DNA of 64,000 nucleotides from Amia ocellicauda. Its lineage: Eukaryota; Chordata; Actinopteri; Amiiformes; Amiidae. The stretch lies in NCBI RefSeq assembly GCF_036373705.1, contig NC_089856.1:8488501-8552500 (forward strand). Reading direction: 5' to 3'. The position numbers and the translations under genes are program-made. Shown piece by piece: positions 1-11,074 of this stretch (its first letter is position 1; every line of letters begins with the position of its first letter). The notes beneath the pieces were generated by a model. The model ran no database searches. It worked only from the letters and a program-made list of their open reading frames with translations, and had not been told where the DNA came from.

Positions 1-3000
1 GAAATCCACTGCAGTTCATATTTACAGACTCAAGATGATCTAAGGTCTGCATTCAGGGGCTTTGGCCAAACATTAATAAGACTTTGACAGAGAGAGAGAG
101 AGCAATAATGTGTTTAGATTTGGTTTGAACTCGCCGGGCTGAGGGAACGATAGCCTGGCCATGAGGAGGAGGCGAGGATGGATGGTTGGTAAGAAATGAA
201 TTCTGAGAAAGTAGGGTGTGCGCCCCGTATTTATGCTTGCAGTAGGTGAGATTAGGGAGACAATTCTACGGAAATTTTGTTAACAATTCCAGTTTATCCA
301 GTTTCCAGTCTTTCAATCATATGTATTTTTTCCATTTTTAATTTAATTCAGTGCAGATCTCTAGTTTCCTTTTGCATGAAGGTTTGCTATAAATGTTTTT
401 TGCTTTATTTTTAAAGTTTTTATTGTATTATATGGTTTTCTTTTAGGCTATTTGGTAATCATGGTTCTTTTTAATTGTGGGAATTGTTTATTTGGAATCA
501 GTGATGATATTGTCCTTTTTATCTCCCAACTTGGAATGGCCAACGCTATAGCTTACACCTCAAGGCACCGTATTGAAAAAAACGTAGAAATACAGGCTGA
601 TGTACTGCACTGTTGATCTAAAGCCTGTCACCATTTTCAGATGCCATAAAGCCTGTGTTTATGTGCTGTTATATTTGTCCTTTGAATGGCGTAAGTATGC
701 ACTGGAGTTGCCTAGCTCCTGCCCCTCATGCACAATAGCCCGGCAGTCAGGATAGGGGCTCATCTTTAATTCATGGCCCAACAGAGAGGGCCTCCTTAAT
801 GGGATTCCTGGCAAACAGGACAGGAACAGGACACCATAATGGAGCTCCCTGATGGAATATATTGATTTTTCCACGTCATTTTTATAAGACCAGGCTCCCC
901 CAATGCCAGCTTTCACTGCCATCGTAAAATCCATTCATCATTAACTGTCGTCACAGCCTTGAAGAGAAAGGTGATAGCTGGCATTAAAAATATGCTGGAA
1001 TACTGATATTTTCTTTTTAGTCAGCTCCTTAAGGAGTAGGCTCCTTCTGCCTGCCACACCCCCCATCCCCCACCTCCACTCGCCATCAAAGCCAAATATC
1101 TGTACAAAATAAAACTAAAAGGCAGTCTCAATTATACACTTTCTCCGTCACCCCCCCTCCCCAATTTTCCATGGCTTTCTACAGACTTTTATTACCTTTG
1201 ATTCCTATAGCTTTTACATTTTAAGATGAGTCTTCTCTTGTTTAAAATCCAAATACATCCCATTGCCTGGTTTTAAATTAGTTCAATATGGTTGCCTACT
1301 TTAACTGCCATTTAATCACATTGGGTCCGATTTTCCAAAGTTGTTAACTGATTTCATCATGCGTAAGGCTAGGAGTTTGACCAGGAGTCACTCTCATGTG
1401 ATTTTACCCGGCAGAGATCGACCCCCTTCAAGCTTCAAGCTTCGACCCCCACAGGGTTGAATGGCTACATCACAACATCCAACTGCTCAGGCTGTGACCT
1501 TGCATCATCTGGGTTGGAGGTAGGGTGGACATATGACTCCATTGTGACTGCGCCACTTTCAAACTAGGCTGGCATTTGAATGTCACCCTGAAACTCAGGG
1601 AAACTAACATGTAAGTTGGACACTACATCCTTGCCAAGGTAAATACAGGTGCTCACACAGTGTCTGCAGCAAAAAAAAAGCACTGATCAACTGTTTACTT
1701 TTGCGCCACCCGAGTGAGCAGCAGACCAACATCATGGATTTGATCAGCAGAGAACTAGAACATTCATGAAAATAGAAATCAGTTCTTCTACAATGAGCAA
1801 TGGGCTGTCATCTCAAAAGACACCCTTGTCTAACATTCCTAATGATATCAGACGGTCCCCAATTTCCTGCCTTAAGGGATCTCCATTTATTCTTCAGTAT
1901 TTACAGAAACGGGACCCCTGACAAGGTGCAGAAAACTGAATGCTGTGAGTTGTTCCTTTTTTCTCCAAATCAGGCTGATGACACTCTTTGTGCTCTCACT
2001 GTGATGATGTACACTCCTTTAGGCTGATCAATAAACAAGAACAAGAACAATAAAAAAAGAACAATGCAACTGCCACACCCATTGCAGAGGTTCAGGTTTC
2101 ACTCCCCTGATTAGCTCCTCATGTTTTGCAGGTCACTCTCAGACTCTGGTACTCTTAATATAGTCTGGAGTGAATACAGGGGGCAAAGATCTGAGACAGA
2201 ACAAAACAACAACAATAATGGATTTGAACCTAAATCGAACAATTCATATTATGTATTTATTCGCCCACAACTTAATTGCATTCAGCCACACAACAGCGTT
2301 GTGAACGTCATGTGGGCTACTGTACAAAGATATAGAAAGTTCTGAAACCATAAAGTGGAAAACAGCAATATGCAATAAAAATGCACTCTTATGTAAGGCT
2401 ACAATCGTAGCGACATATAAAGTATAGCTAATAAAAATCGTCTTTGGAAATTAGCATTGTAGAAGTGCTTGCTGCTAAAGACAATTGATTTGCCTGGTTG
2501 GTTTTCTTATAGGGCGCCGTTTTGTGAAAAAGCACCCACCTGTGAGCCCTTCAACCAGCATTACACACCTCACTGAGCTACTGAGGACAACGCACACTGA
2601 CCTGCAGGGATTAACCATTGTCTTGTATAAAGTAAACCACAGATTCCCACGCAGTATGTTACAGTGCAATTCATTCCAGGGGCTCAAAGCAATTTCCTTA
2701 ATTAGAAACAAACAAAAACATGATTTATAAACTTTGGAAACTTAAAACCCAACACTGGCAATGACTATAATTGCAGGAGGTTTTTATTTCTTTAAAAATA
2801 ATATCCCCCCTAACAACACAGTTGCTATTTACATCCGTTTCTCCCTTACCTAATCAAAACGCAATTAACTAATTTATTTTTCAGTTACCAGTTAATACAA
2901 GTTCATTATAAGATGTGTTTTTGCCCACCGGTCTGTACACACACTTGTCAGAGCGGATCAGACAGTCTTTACGGGTAGGGGGCGTTTTCAAAATTCCCCA

Positions 3001-3770
3001 CCTCAAAACGCTTGGCAATGTTAAAAACAGTGAAAGTAAAGTGAACTCAAAAAAAAATGAAGCCAATTGTAAATTGAAAGACCGTAATAGTTAACCCGCA
3101 AAATGCATCAAATGCCTAAAACAATGCCAAATAAAAACAGGCACATCAATTTTACCCAAGAAGTAAAAGTGTTCAACCTATGAACTCGCCTCTCCCTGCG
3201 TACAGACAATTAAACACTATGTCTCACTGTGTTTTCCGTTTACACAGAGGATCAGAGCCACAGTAAGACCATTGCAAATAACAGCCCTGGCTGTCCTCCA
3301 GGTTCCCCGACTGCGCATCAGCACTGCGCCGCCTCTCCCCATCTCCCTGCCAGCCTGCGGACTCCTGCACCGCCGCTGTACCGTCTACTGTACCCCAACC
3401 CCGCAGCACATTAATGCGCATGTCACTGGAATTAGAGCCTGCACTGTGGAAACTCCTGAACTGCTTACTGGTCACTAATCAATATTTTTATTACAGTGGT
3501 TGTGGGTTCCTGGTTCGATTCAATGTTTTCTCTTTGTGTTTGCACCTGTGTTGGGGGGTGGTTGGGAAATATGTATTACCAACCTGCTCATTTAAGCCAC
3601 CTCAGCAATTATCCAACCAATTTCCAAACTGACTCAACAGGGACATGCAACGTTACACTACCAGAACCATTATGCAACCCCATTTCTACACATCAGTAAA
3701 TCACTGCCTCTGCCACTGCCATATGCAGACTAAAACCTTAAAACTAGTAGCACTGCAGCCATGTACTGAC
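1..3770. other. Presumed prph intron 1 or flank; no exon recognised
   Basis: This stretch lies downstream of prph exon 1, on the minus strand. I looked for the later type III filament exons (coil 1B, coil 2, the TYRKLLEGEE end of the rod and the tail) and found none. Either intron 1 is longer than 3.7 kb or the remaining exons are outside the window or lost. Short open frames here have no recognisable domain. A non-repetitive, complex block at about 690-935 could be a conserved non-coding element, but that is only an impression. Confidence 0.5.
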
Positions 3771-4288
3771 CTCTGCTTGAGTAGTGCCAGGTCCTCAGCC
3801 AGATTGTCCCTCTCTACCTGGAAGTGGTCTCTCTCCTTGCCCATGATGTCCAGTTGCTGGCGGAGTTCCCTCAGTTCCTGCTGGAAGATCTCGGTGGCCC
3901 GGGTAGGCTCCTGCTGGCCCTTGTACTGGCTCAGCTCTCCCTGGAGGGCGGAATTCTGCTGCTCCAGGTAGCGCACTTTCTCGATGAAACTGGCAAAACG
4001 GTCATTGAGCTCCTGCAGCTCGGCCTTCTCGTTGCTGCGAGTGGTCAGGAACTCCTGGTTGATAGCATCCGCCACCGAGAAGTCCACCCTATCGTAGGAG
4101 GCCCGGGGGGCCGGGGTGCTGGAGCGTACCCTGTAGGCGACTGAGCGGGAGGAGGTGGAGGCTGGGGATGGAGAGCCCAGGTAGCGGCCGCTGGACATGG
4201 ACAGGCGGGAAGGGAGAGGAGAGTAGGTGAAGGGGGTGGGTGCCCCGAAAGTGCGGCGGTAGGAGGTACGGGCTGTAGGGTGGCTCAT
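3771..4288 (-). CDS. prph: Peripherin, exon 1 (partial gene)
   Basis: Type III intermediate filament protein of peripheral and sensory neurons, which assembles into cytoplasmic 10-nm filaments. The exon gives 172 codons plus two bases. The head domain (residues 1-82) contains the SYRRTFG motif; the start of the rod follows, with coil 1A around 86-118 (NEKAELQELNDRF, FIEKVRYLEQQN) and the beginning of coil 1B, which ends at ALLKQ plus AG. A GTCAGT donor follows immediately, at the exon 1 boundary known for this family. ELSQ.KGQ and QQELRELR...ERD..QVERD.LAEDLA.LKQR fit peripherin better than desmin or vimentin. The ATG at 4288 is chosen because MSH is the usual peripherin start; the frame stays open upstream to 4396, but that extension is low-complexity basic sequence. 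The adjacent tubulin cluster supports the call, since PRPH neighbours TUBA1C in human. Exons 2 onward were not found. Confidence 0.9.
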
Positions 4289-4450
4289 GGCTTCTATCTT
4301 TCCTTTTCTTGCTTGCTTGCTTGCTTTTTCTCTCTTCTTCCTTCTTCCTTCTTTCTTCCTGCTCTCCGGAGTGCCAAAAGGAGGGGACCAACACAAAAAA
4401 AAAGCAACAGGACGGCAGACTGAACTGTGCTGGCACTTTTATGGAGACAA
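4289..4450 (-). promoter_or_regulatory. prph 5' UTR and TATA-like core promoter
   Basis: On the minus strand a CCATAAAAG box lies at 4436-4444, about 150 bases upstream of the prph ATG. A start site near 4410 would give a 5' UTR of roughly 120 bases. Mammalian PRPH promoters also carry a TATA box. The start site is inferred. Confidence 0.5.
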
Positions 4451-4775
4451 TACACCCCCCACCACCCCCACCCCCATCCTCACTCCTCCTCCTGGCCACT
4501 CCTATCTCTCCCCCCTCCCCCTGAAGTCTAGGAAACACTTCAAGCTACCTTTCAGATCAATGTGTCATCTCACAAGCTCTCCCTTCCCCTCCTTCCCTAT
4601 CTCCCCCTTTTTCTCCCTCCCTCTCACTCACTCTGTATCTCCCTCACCCATTCCTGCCCCCTACCGCACATTCCTCTCTGTTGCTCTCTCCCTTTTCTTT
4701 CTTTCTCTTCCTGGTTCTTCTCATCTCTCTCCCTTCTCTTTTCCCCACTCTGTATCTCTCTCTCTCTCTCTCGCA
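4297..4775. repeat. Long polypyrimidine / CT-rich tract
   Basis: The plus strand is dominated by C and T for almost 480 bases: CTTG/CTTC repeats near 4306-4360, CCACC-rich runs near 4445-4520, and a (CT)n run at 4755-4772. It overlaps the prph 5' UTR and promoter, so the prph sense strand is purine-rich. Long plus-strand open frames here are a by-product of the composition. Confidence 0.75.
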
Positions 4776-5960
4776 CTCAAACAGGCACACACATACACTG
4801 TTTCACACTATTCCCCCGACTGGAGAGTTTAGGTTGAGTTGTGAAGTTTTGGCTCATGTTTAAATTGGACTCTTTCAAAAACCTTCTAAAGTGAAAAGGT
4901 AAGAGAGCCCCTGCTTAGAAAATAAATAACTAACATACTACTACTACTGCTGCTACAACTACTAGTACTAATACTACTAATGTACATATATGACTTTATT
5001 ATTTTAGATCATGCATTGGGTTTTGTAAATAATTAACTGCCTTTGTATGATTATACATCAAAAGGCATTTGATATACTATATAATGATACTGATATACTG
5101 ATATATAATATAATATATGTCTAACTACATAAATCAGACAGCATTCATTTTTGTTCTAACCATGTTGTGGAAGAAAAAATAATGTAGCATTAAATTGCAC
5201 ATGTATTGACTTCTTACTTATGTCACTTTATGAAATAATCTGTCCTGTTATTCTTCAAAATCAATGATGCAATCTCTGAATTTATTTTCCACAAACAGGC
5301 TATAGTAAGCTTCATCAACTGGGTCCCACTTTCTAGTTTCAGAATTTTTTAAATTGTGAACATGAGAGTTAAAAAAATATTGGCATATGATTGTGATTGT
5401 TGCCTTTTTCTTTTTGTGTCTTTTTTGGCAAGTCATCATTTTAATCTCCTATAAACGTTTTAAAAGGCAGTATCGGTTTCTGCAAGAGCTCAAATATGAT
5501 GCTGCAGAGTTTTGTATGTGTTCTCTGGTGAGGGTGAAGTTTCAGCTCCTTGTTCATTCATTCTGTAATTACAGGGTGTGCTCTATGTGTTTCATTCTTC
5601 TGATTTGCTTTTGCCTTGTTCCTCGTAAAATGTTAATAAGATATGAATTCAATAGGGCATCTTGGTCATTCCTGTCTTTATAGTTAATTGAGCCAGCTTG
5701 TTTTGGACCCACAAAGTGCCTCCCACTTGAGTTTTGAAGGCTCCTTATCTTAAAATTCACTTGTGACCTCTGTCCCTATTTGTTTGTTGAATCCTTGTGT
5801 TCTCCCAGGGTGCCTGTGTGCTCCACAGTGTTCTCAGAGCAAGCTGCATCAATCCTCCCCACAGTGCTCTAGCTCTGCTGTTTGCGCTGTTGGACGTGCA
5901 GAGTGAAGAGAAGGAGATGTCCTTAGCAGAACACATTTCAGAGGACCTGTGCAAGGAAGC
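4776..5960. other. Upstream flank of prph, no gene seen
   Basis: AT-rich sequence with a short TA-rich patch near 5080-5120 and a CTA/CTG triplet patch near 4930-4980. No coding frame with a recognisable domain and no clear repeat boundary was seen. Confidence 0.5.
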
Positions 5961-5964
5961 CATT

Positions 5965-6553
5965 GCTAAAAATAAGCCACCTCAAAGCCTGCATGGAGCT
6001 TGCAACAAAGCACCTGAGTGATCCTGCAAAAACTGGAAATGTTTGGTTTAAATGCCAAGCATTATGTTTGGCACAGAGCCAACACAGAACATCTCCCAGT
6101 CCACACCATGCCTACAGTCAAGCCTGGTGGTGGCAACATCATGCTATGGAGATGCTTCTCCTCAGCAGGGACTAGAAAGCTTGTTAGGCTTGAAGGTAAA
6201 ATTAACAGAGAAAACGCAAATACTAGAGGAAAACCTGTTTCAGTCTAATAAAGTCTTAAAACTGGCGGCAAAATTCACCTATCAGCAGGACAATGATCCA
6301 AAGCACAAGGCCAATGCTTCACTGGAGTAACTAAAGAAGAAGAAAGTGAATGTCCTTGAGTGACCCAGTCAAAATCCAGACTTGAATCCTATGGAGAATC
6401 TGTGAAAAGACTTGAAAACTGCTGTCTATAATTGACCCTCAGGGAACTTGAGATAACTTTAACAAATCTGCCAAGAAGATGGGGCAAAAATTGCACCAAT
6501 CCAGTGTGCAAAGTTATTAGAGACTTCCCCAAAAAGACTTGCAGCTGTAATGA
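5965..6553 (+). mobile_element. Degenerate Tc1-like transposase relic (DD34E type)
   Basis: The sequence reads in broken frames as the middle and C-terminal parts of a Tc1 transposase: VW..PNTEHLPVHTMPTVKPGG, the FSSAGT.KLVRLEGK block, the second catalytic D in QQDNDPKHKA, and a decayed PDLNP.ENL block around 6376-6400. Stops and small indels are frequent, for example the TAA after SLE at 6328. The DNA-binding N-terminus and the 5' inverted repeat are missing, and the 3' end runs into another Tc1 element at a TA-rich junction. It is a dead, old copy. A close relative lies at 18421-18595. Confidence 0.85.
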
Positions 6554-6555
6554 TA

Positions 6556-7236
6556 TATATATCATCCATAACATTATGACCACTGACAGGTGAAGTGAAT
6601 AACACTGATAATCTCGTTATCATGGCATCATGGAAGGGAAAGCGGTGAACCGGCGACAGGGTCATGGGCGGCCAAGGCTCATTGATGCACGTGGGGAGCG
6701 ATAGCTGGCCCGTGTGGTCTGATCCAACAGACGAGCTACTGTGGCTCAAATTGCTGAAAAAGTTAATGCTGGTTCTGATAGAAAGGTGTCAGAACACACA
6801 GTGCATCGCAGTTTGTTGCGTATGGGGCTGCGTAGCCGCAGACCAGTCAGGGTGCCCATGCTGACCCCTGTCCACTGCCGAAAGCGCCTACAATGGGCAC
6901 ATGAGCATCAGAACTGGACCACAGAGCAATGGAAGAAGGTGGCCTGGTCTGATGAATCAGGAGTTCATGGTGTTGACTTGGCCTCCAAATTCCCCAGATC
7001 TCAACCCAATCACGCATCTGTGGGATGTGCTGGACAAACAAGTCTGATCCATGGAGGCCCCACCTTGCAACTTACAGGACTTAAAGGATCTGCTGCTAAC
7101 GTCTTGGTGCCAGATACCACAGCACACCTTCAGAGGTCTAGTGGAGTCCATGCCTCGACGGGTCAGGGCTGTTTTGACGGCAAAAGGGGGACCTACACAA
7201 TATTAGGCAGGTGGTCATAATGTTATGGCTGATCAG
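6556..7236 (+). mobile_element. Internally deleted Tc1/mariner element with inverted repeats
   Basis: The ends carry an exact inverted repeat, CATAACATTATGACCAC at 6567-6583 and its reverse complement at 7211-7227, inside TA-rich flanks. The left part codes for the transposase N-terminal half (SEHTVHRSLLRMGLRSRRP, CRKRLQWAHEHQNWT) through the first catalytic Asp in AWSDESG. It then jumps straight to VLTWPPNSPDLNPITHLWDV in another frame and finishes at RAVLTAKGGPTQY. The middle of the catalytic domain, including the second Asp, has been deleted. The element is therefore non-autonomous, though its ends could be acted on in trans. Its C-terminus resembles the palindromic copy at 59.8-61.2 kb. 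Confidence 0.9.
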
Positions 7237-7260
7237 TATATATATATATGTACACACACG

Positions 7261-7318
<58 letters not shown>
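7237..7318. repeat. (TA)n microsatellite
   Basis: Nearly uninterrupted alternating T/A with a short ACACAC insert near 7252-7264. It abuts the right end of the deleted Tc1 element, consistent with TA target preference. The open frame across it (Tyr-Ile repeats) is an artefact. Confidence 0.95.
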
Positions 7319-7320
<2 letters not shown>

Positions 7321-8806
7321 ACAAATGTATTATATTTATTTATTGTTTAGTTCTGTTATACAAGTATACTATATTTCTGCACATTTGTTTTGATATTTTG
7401 AGCTGTTTTGTTTTCCTGTATAACCATTGGATTGGATTGGATTCTCTTCAGATTTTTTTTATAATCAGGACTGGCTTCGTACAGGGGATGGGGAGGGGGA
7501 GGGGAGTTTATGAGGCTATGACGAAGATCCCAGCATTGACAGACAGTGTGCCTGGCAGAACACAGCCCTGTTACTAGGATCTGACAGCTCAACTGAGGCC
7601 CTAGAATCTAACAACAACCGCCACTGTCTCCAGGCCAAGTGCTGACAGTATCCTATAATAACATCCTGCTCAAAGACTCCAGATTGCCATACACAGAGCT
7701 CTGTTTTTACTTGGTTCCATAACTAATACTGTCTCTGAATCGAAATGAAGGTCAAAGGATATGAGTCTCTGGTGTCTGCATAATGCAATCATTGATTATC
7801 CATTATCTATCTACATTATCTTATTACTTTGGTAGTGTCATATTTCTCAAGCACTTCACTGTGACATGTTAATGTGTCATCTACTGTACTTTTATGATTT
7901 GAAAAAGGCTTTGTGTTGAATTTGGATTATAGCTGTTTACCGATTGTAATAATCTTCATTAGTTTGAACTGTCAGGTCATCTGCTTCTTTTCATACTGCG
8001 AGTCCATAGCACAAATAGTACTGTACGCAGGACTGATGGAGCTCTCACTGAGATGTGGGTGGCACTGTTGAGCAGCAACCCTGCAAAACACTGACCGACT
8101 CAAGCCCACCAATGCCCCATTACTCCCCACCCTGAGTGAAATCCCAGTAACAGTGGACTATGACACAGCCTATATTGGCCTTGGTGACAGTCTGGACTAT
8201 AACTGAAACACTTGCAAACCGATTTTAGTATTTAAAAAATAATGTTAGTCAGGACTGAGATACAGGAAGATATGTTGGGAGGGGGCTGTCATACAAGAAG
8301 GCGATGGACCAATGAATACTGAACCCCAAGCAACACTGGTTGTGACCAATAGCCGTCCCTTAAGTGGGGGATTCTAGTCACAGTGGGCTAAGACACAGCT
8401 GAGATTGTAATCAGCACAGTCTAGACTACAGGGATCAACTTGTGCTAACCAAATAACGTTGGGGCAACATTGTAAAAGAACATGACATTGTGGCAACACA
8501 GATTTATAGACTCCAGGTGATGTTGTATAAAGATTAAATGTATGACACTACAGTCTAGAAATAATGTAAAATAAAGATTGAGATTTTTTTTTAAAGTAAT
8601 CTAAATTGAAAAATTAACTAAGTATACTATATATTGTATGCACTTCATGTGTATTGTAATTGCAGAGATTGATCTATGAAATGTCCACACAATGTTACTG
8701 TGCCACAATCAGAGAACTTGCACTACACTGTGTGGTCACAAGTAATACATTTCTACATGTCTCTCACGTAATTTTTGTCAAAGGCTAAATACAACCAAAA
8801 TACAAC
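7319..8806. other. Intergenic, no gene seen
   Basis: Mostly unique-looking AT-rich sequence. The block at about 8040-8420 uses related phrases twice (taagacacagc / tatgacacagc, with sequence on both sides), which suggests an old short duplication. No domain-bearing frame was found. Confidence 0.4.
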
Positions 8807-8814
8807 CTCACACC

Positions 8815-9674
8815 CAGTTGCGGTGCCAGGGGGTACTGGCCCCTGCTGAAATCTGATTGGCCCCCTGAGTGCCCCACCTCCCCTCTCTCCAAAATGTTCA
8901 TATATTTCATAGTCAGTTTCCAGAGTCCAGATTCTAGTTATTTTACAAAGATGTCCCTTTTGTGTGTATATGTTTTTCATTTTACCTATTTTTATATATT
9001 TGCACTGTAGGCCTATATAATGTTACATAAGGGTCCACGGATTGAATGTTACACTCTACTAAACCTCTAGTTCAGACATTTATTTGGATGTAAATATGAT
9101 GTCATAACACTTAGTTGTTTACAACTCCAGCCCCCCACTGCCACCCCCACCTTTTGGAGTGTCCTCTTTATTGACAGTTCAGGTATGGTAACCCTGTCTA
9201 ACTCTGGTTCTTTCAACTAATTATCAGTGGAGCAGTAACTTAAGCAAATGTGTTTAAAGGGGCTTCTTAATGTACAGTGTTAAAGATGCATTCCAGTGGT
9301 GTGGGGAACTGTGTACCCATTCTGTCCATACAGGCATTTTCTTTTTTTGTGCATATTAAGGGTACCCTATATTGTTCACTAACACCATTCCCTCTTGAAC
9401 TGAACAAATTCTCAGGGATGTATCCATATTGAAGCACTTCTGGGGGTGAGGCAGGTGGAGAACTTGTCTATATTGTATTTTTATATTTTTTCCAGCTTAT
9501 CCTTGTAATTTGCTTCAATCTTAGCTTACAAACTGAGTTTTGAAAGGCCATTTTACAAAAAAGTCTGCTCGAAGTGGAGCTTGCCTCCGGACCCCCGTAG
9601 CACGTCGGCCCCTCTCTAATAATCATGGCCCCTTTATGGCCGCCCCATTTTTAAAATCCTAGAATCGCCCCCGG
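8815..9674. mobile_element. Non-autonomous hAT-type DNA transposon, short copy
   Basis: An 860-base insertion flanked by a perfect 8-bp direct repeat, CTCACACC, at 8807-8814 and 9675-9682. The left end begins CAGTTGCGGTGCCAG and the right end, read inward, begins CCGGGGGCGATTCTAG; these are imperfect inverted termini. An 8-bp target duplication with short CAGGGG-like ends is the hallmark of hAT transposons. Several internal blocks (near 8850, 9000, 9270, 9415 and 9590) match the longer element at 56088-57522 in the same order. No transposase remnant is visible, so it depended on another element. Confidence 0.8.
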
Positions 9675-9682
9675 CTCACACC

Positions 9683-11042
9683 ACATGGCCAAATCAGTCA
9701 TTCTCAACCCGGCACCCTGGTATACATCGAGATTTAGGATTCTCTCACTTGATTTCTGTCTATACAAGCATCTGGAAACCCTTCCTAACATTCATTACTT
9801 GGCCTCTCTCCTCATCCCAGACACCAGCTCTGCAGCAGCTCCTCAGCTCAGTCCACCTCAAAACTGTTTAATTTGAATGTGCTTTCAAATGATGTGAATG
9901 TACTGTCCTTTATTGTTTATGGTTCTGTGTCTCCTTATCTGAAACTTCTGCAACTCTGTAAGATACCTCGGCATGAAGGGCGCTATATGAAATGAATTTG
10001 ACTTGATCTGTTTACTAAATGCTAGTTTAGCAGAGACCCCTCTCTACAAATCTGATGAGACTGGAAAGGGCGTAGGGGCCAGCTTTGCTACCAGCTGCTG
10101 CCTGGGACTTGCTCTCTTCATAATGAATTTCCTGAGCATTAGCCCAGTGCCTAATCTAATCAGCCTGCATTATTGGAAAGAGTGCTTTTTTTTTTACTCT
10201 CTCTTTCTCTCTCTGCGGATTCTAATGGAAAATTACCTTCCGCAGTAATATGTCTGTGCCCATTTCCGGTAAGCTGGCTCCCCAGATGGCCCCAGATCGG
10301 GTTTCTCATATCGAGCTGATCCTTTCTTCATCTGCACCCCCCCCCACCTCCTATTTATCAACACCATCATCCTTTCTGTCTCTGCCCTCTCTAGTTACTG
10401 GCTTGGCATTGGCACTGCAAAACTCCATCCTCATCTGACAGGATTCAATGGAAAGCACTCAAGCACTTTTCTCATCGGTTTTGAGCAGTTATGTAAATTC
10501 TGTCTGGTCACATTGTACCAGCTGAAGGAGGGACAGGTACCTTTTTAGGGGATAATTGTATGATTGTCCAATCCTTGTTAACATGTGTCCTACTTGTATC
10601 AATCTATCGATCAATCGGTTTTATGTATTTGTTTCATGATGCACATCACAAAAGAAGATCTTAAAATTATATTAAAGGTCAAATAAAACGTTCTGATTAA
10701 GATCAACACTATACACATACAGAAGACAAAGAAAATGAAAGAACAAAGATTCAATTAAATCAAATCTTTAGCTGAGTTTCTGCATGACCTGTGAGGGTGA
10801 CTTCCTGGCAACTTTGTGCTTACATACAGGGCACTTCTGTGTTTTCATTAAAGGGCTAAATACTAGGAGGCGCCCAGCCCCTGCCCCTGCACTGCCAATT
10901 AATTGCAGTATGTTTGTCATCTTGCACAAGTTCAGTCCTTTGGCATTCCTAAAATGATGTAAGTGATTTTGCAGCACCAGAAATATTTATATATATTTTC
11001 AAATTAATATATTATATTTAAGTAGCTATAATAATAATAATA

Positions 11043-11074
<32 letters not shown>

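Noticed and set aside
4289..4396. Upstream in-frame Met extending peripherin by 36 residues
   Set aside because: The extension is lysine/arginine-rich low-complexity sequence and peripherins begin MSH; the internal start fits the family.
4287..4832. 181-codon plus-strand frame rich in Ser, Pro, Leu and Phe
   Set aside because: By-product of the CT-rich tract upstream of prph; low complexity and no domain.
5757..6021. Possible conserved exon around 5780-5960
   Set aside because: Frames on both strands are short, with no splice-bounded domain, and the right end merges into the Tc1 relic.
7211..7577. Tyr/Ile repeat proteins over (TA)n tracts, also at 27384-27605 and 44235-44420
   Set aside because: Simple translation of microsatellites.
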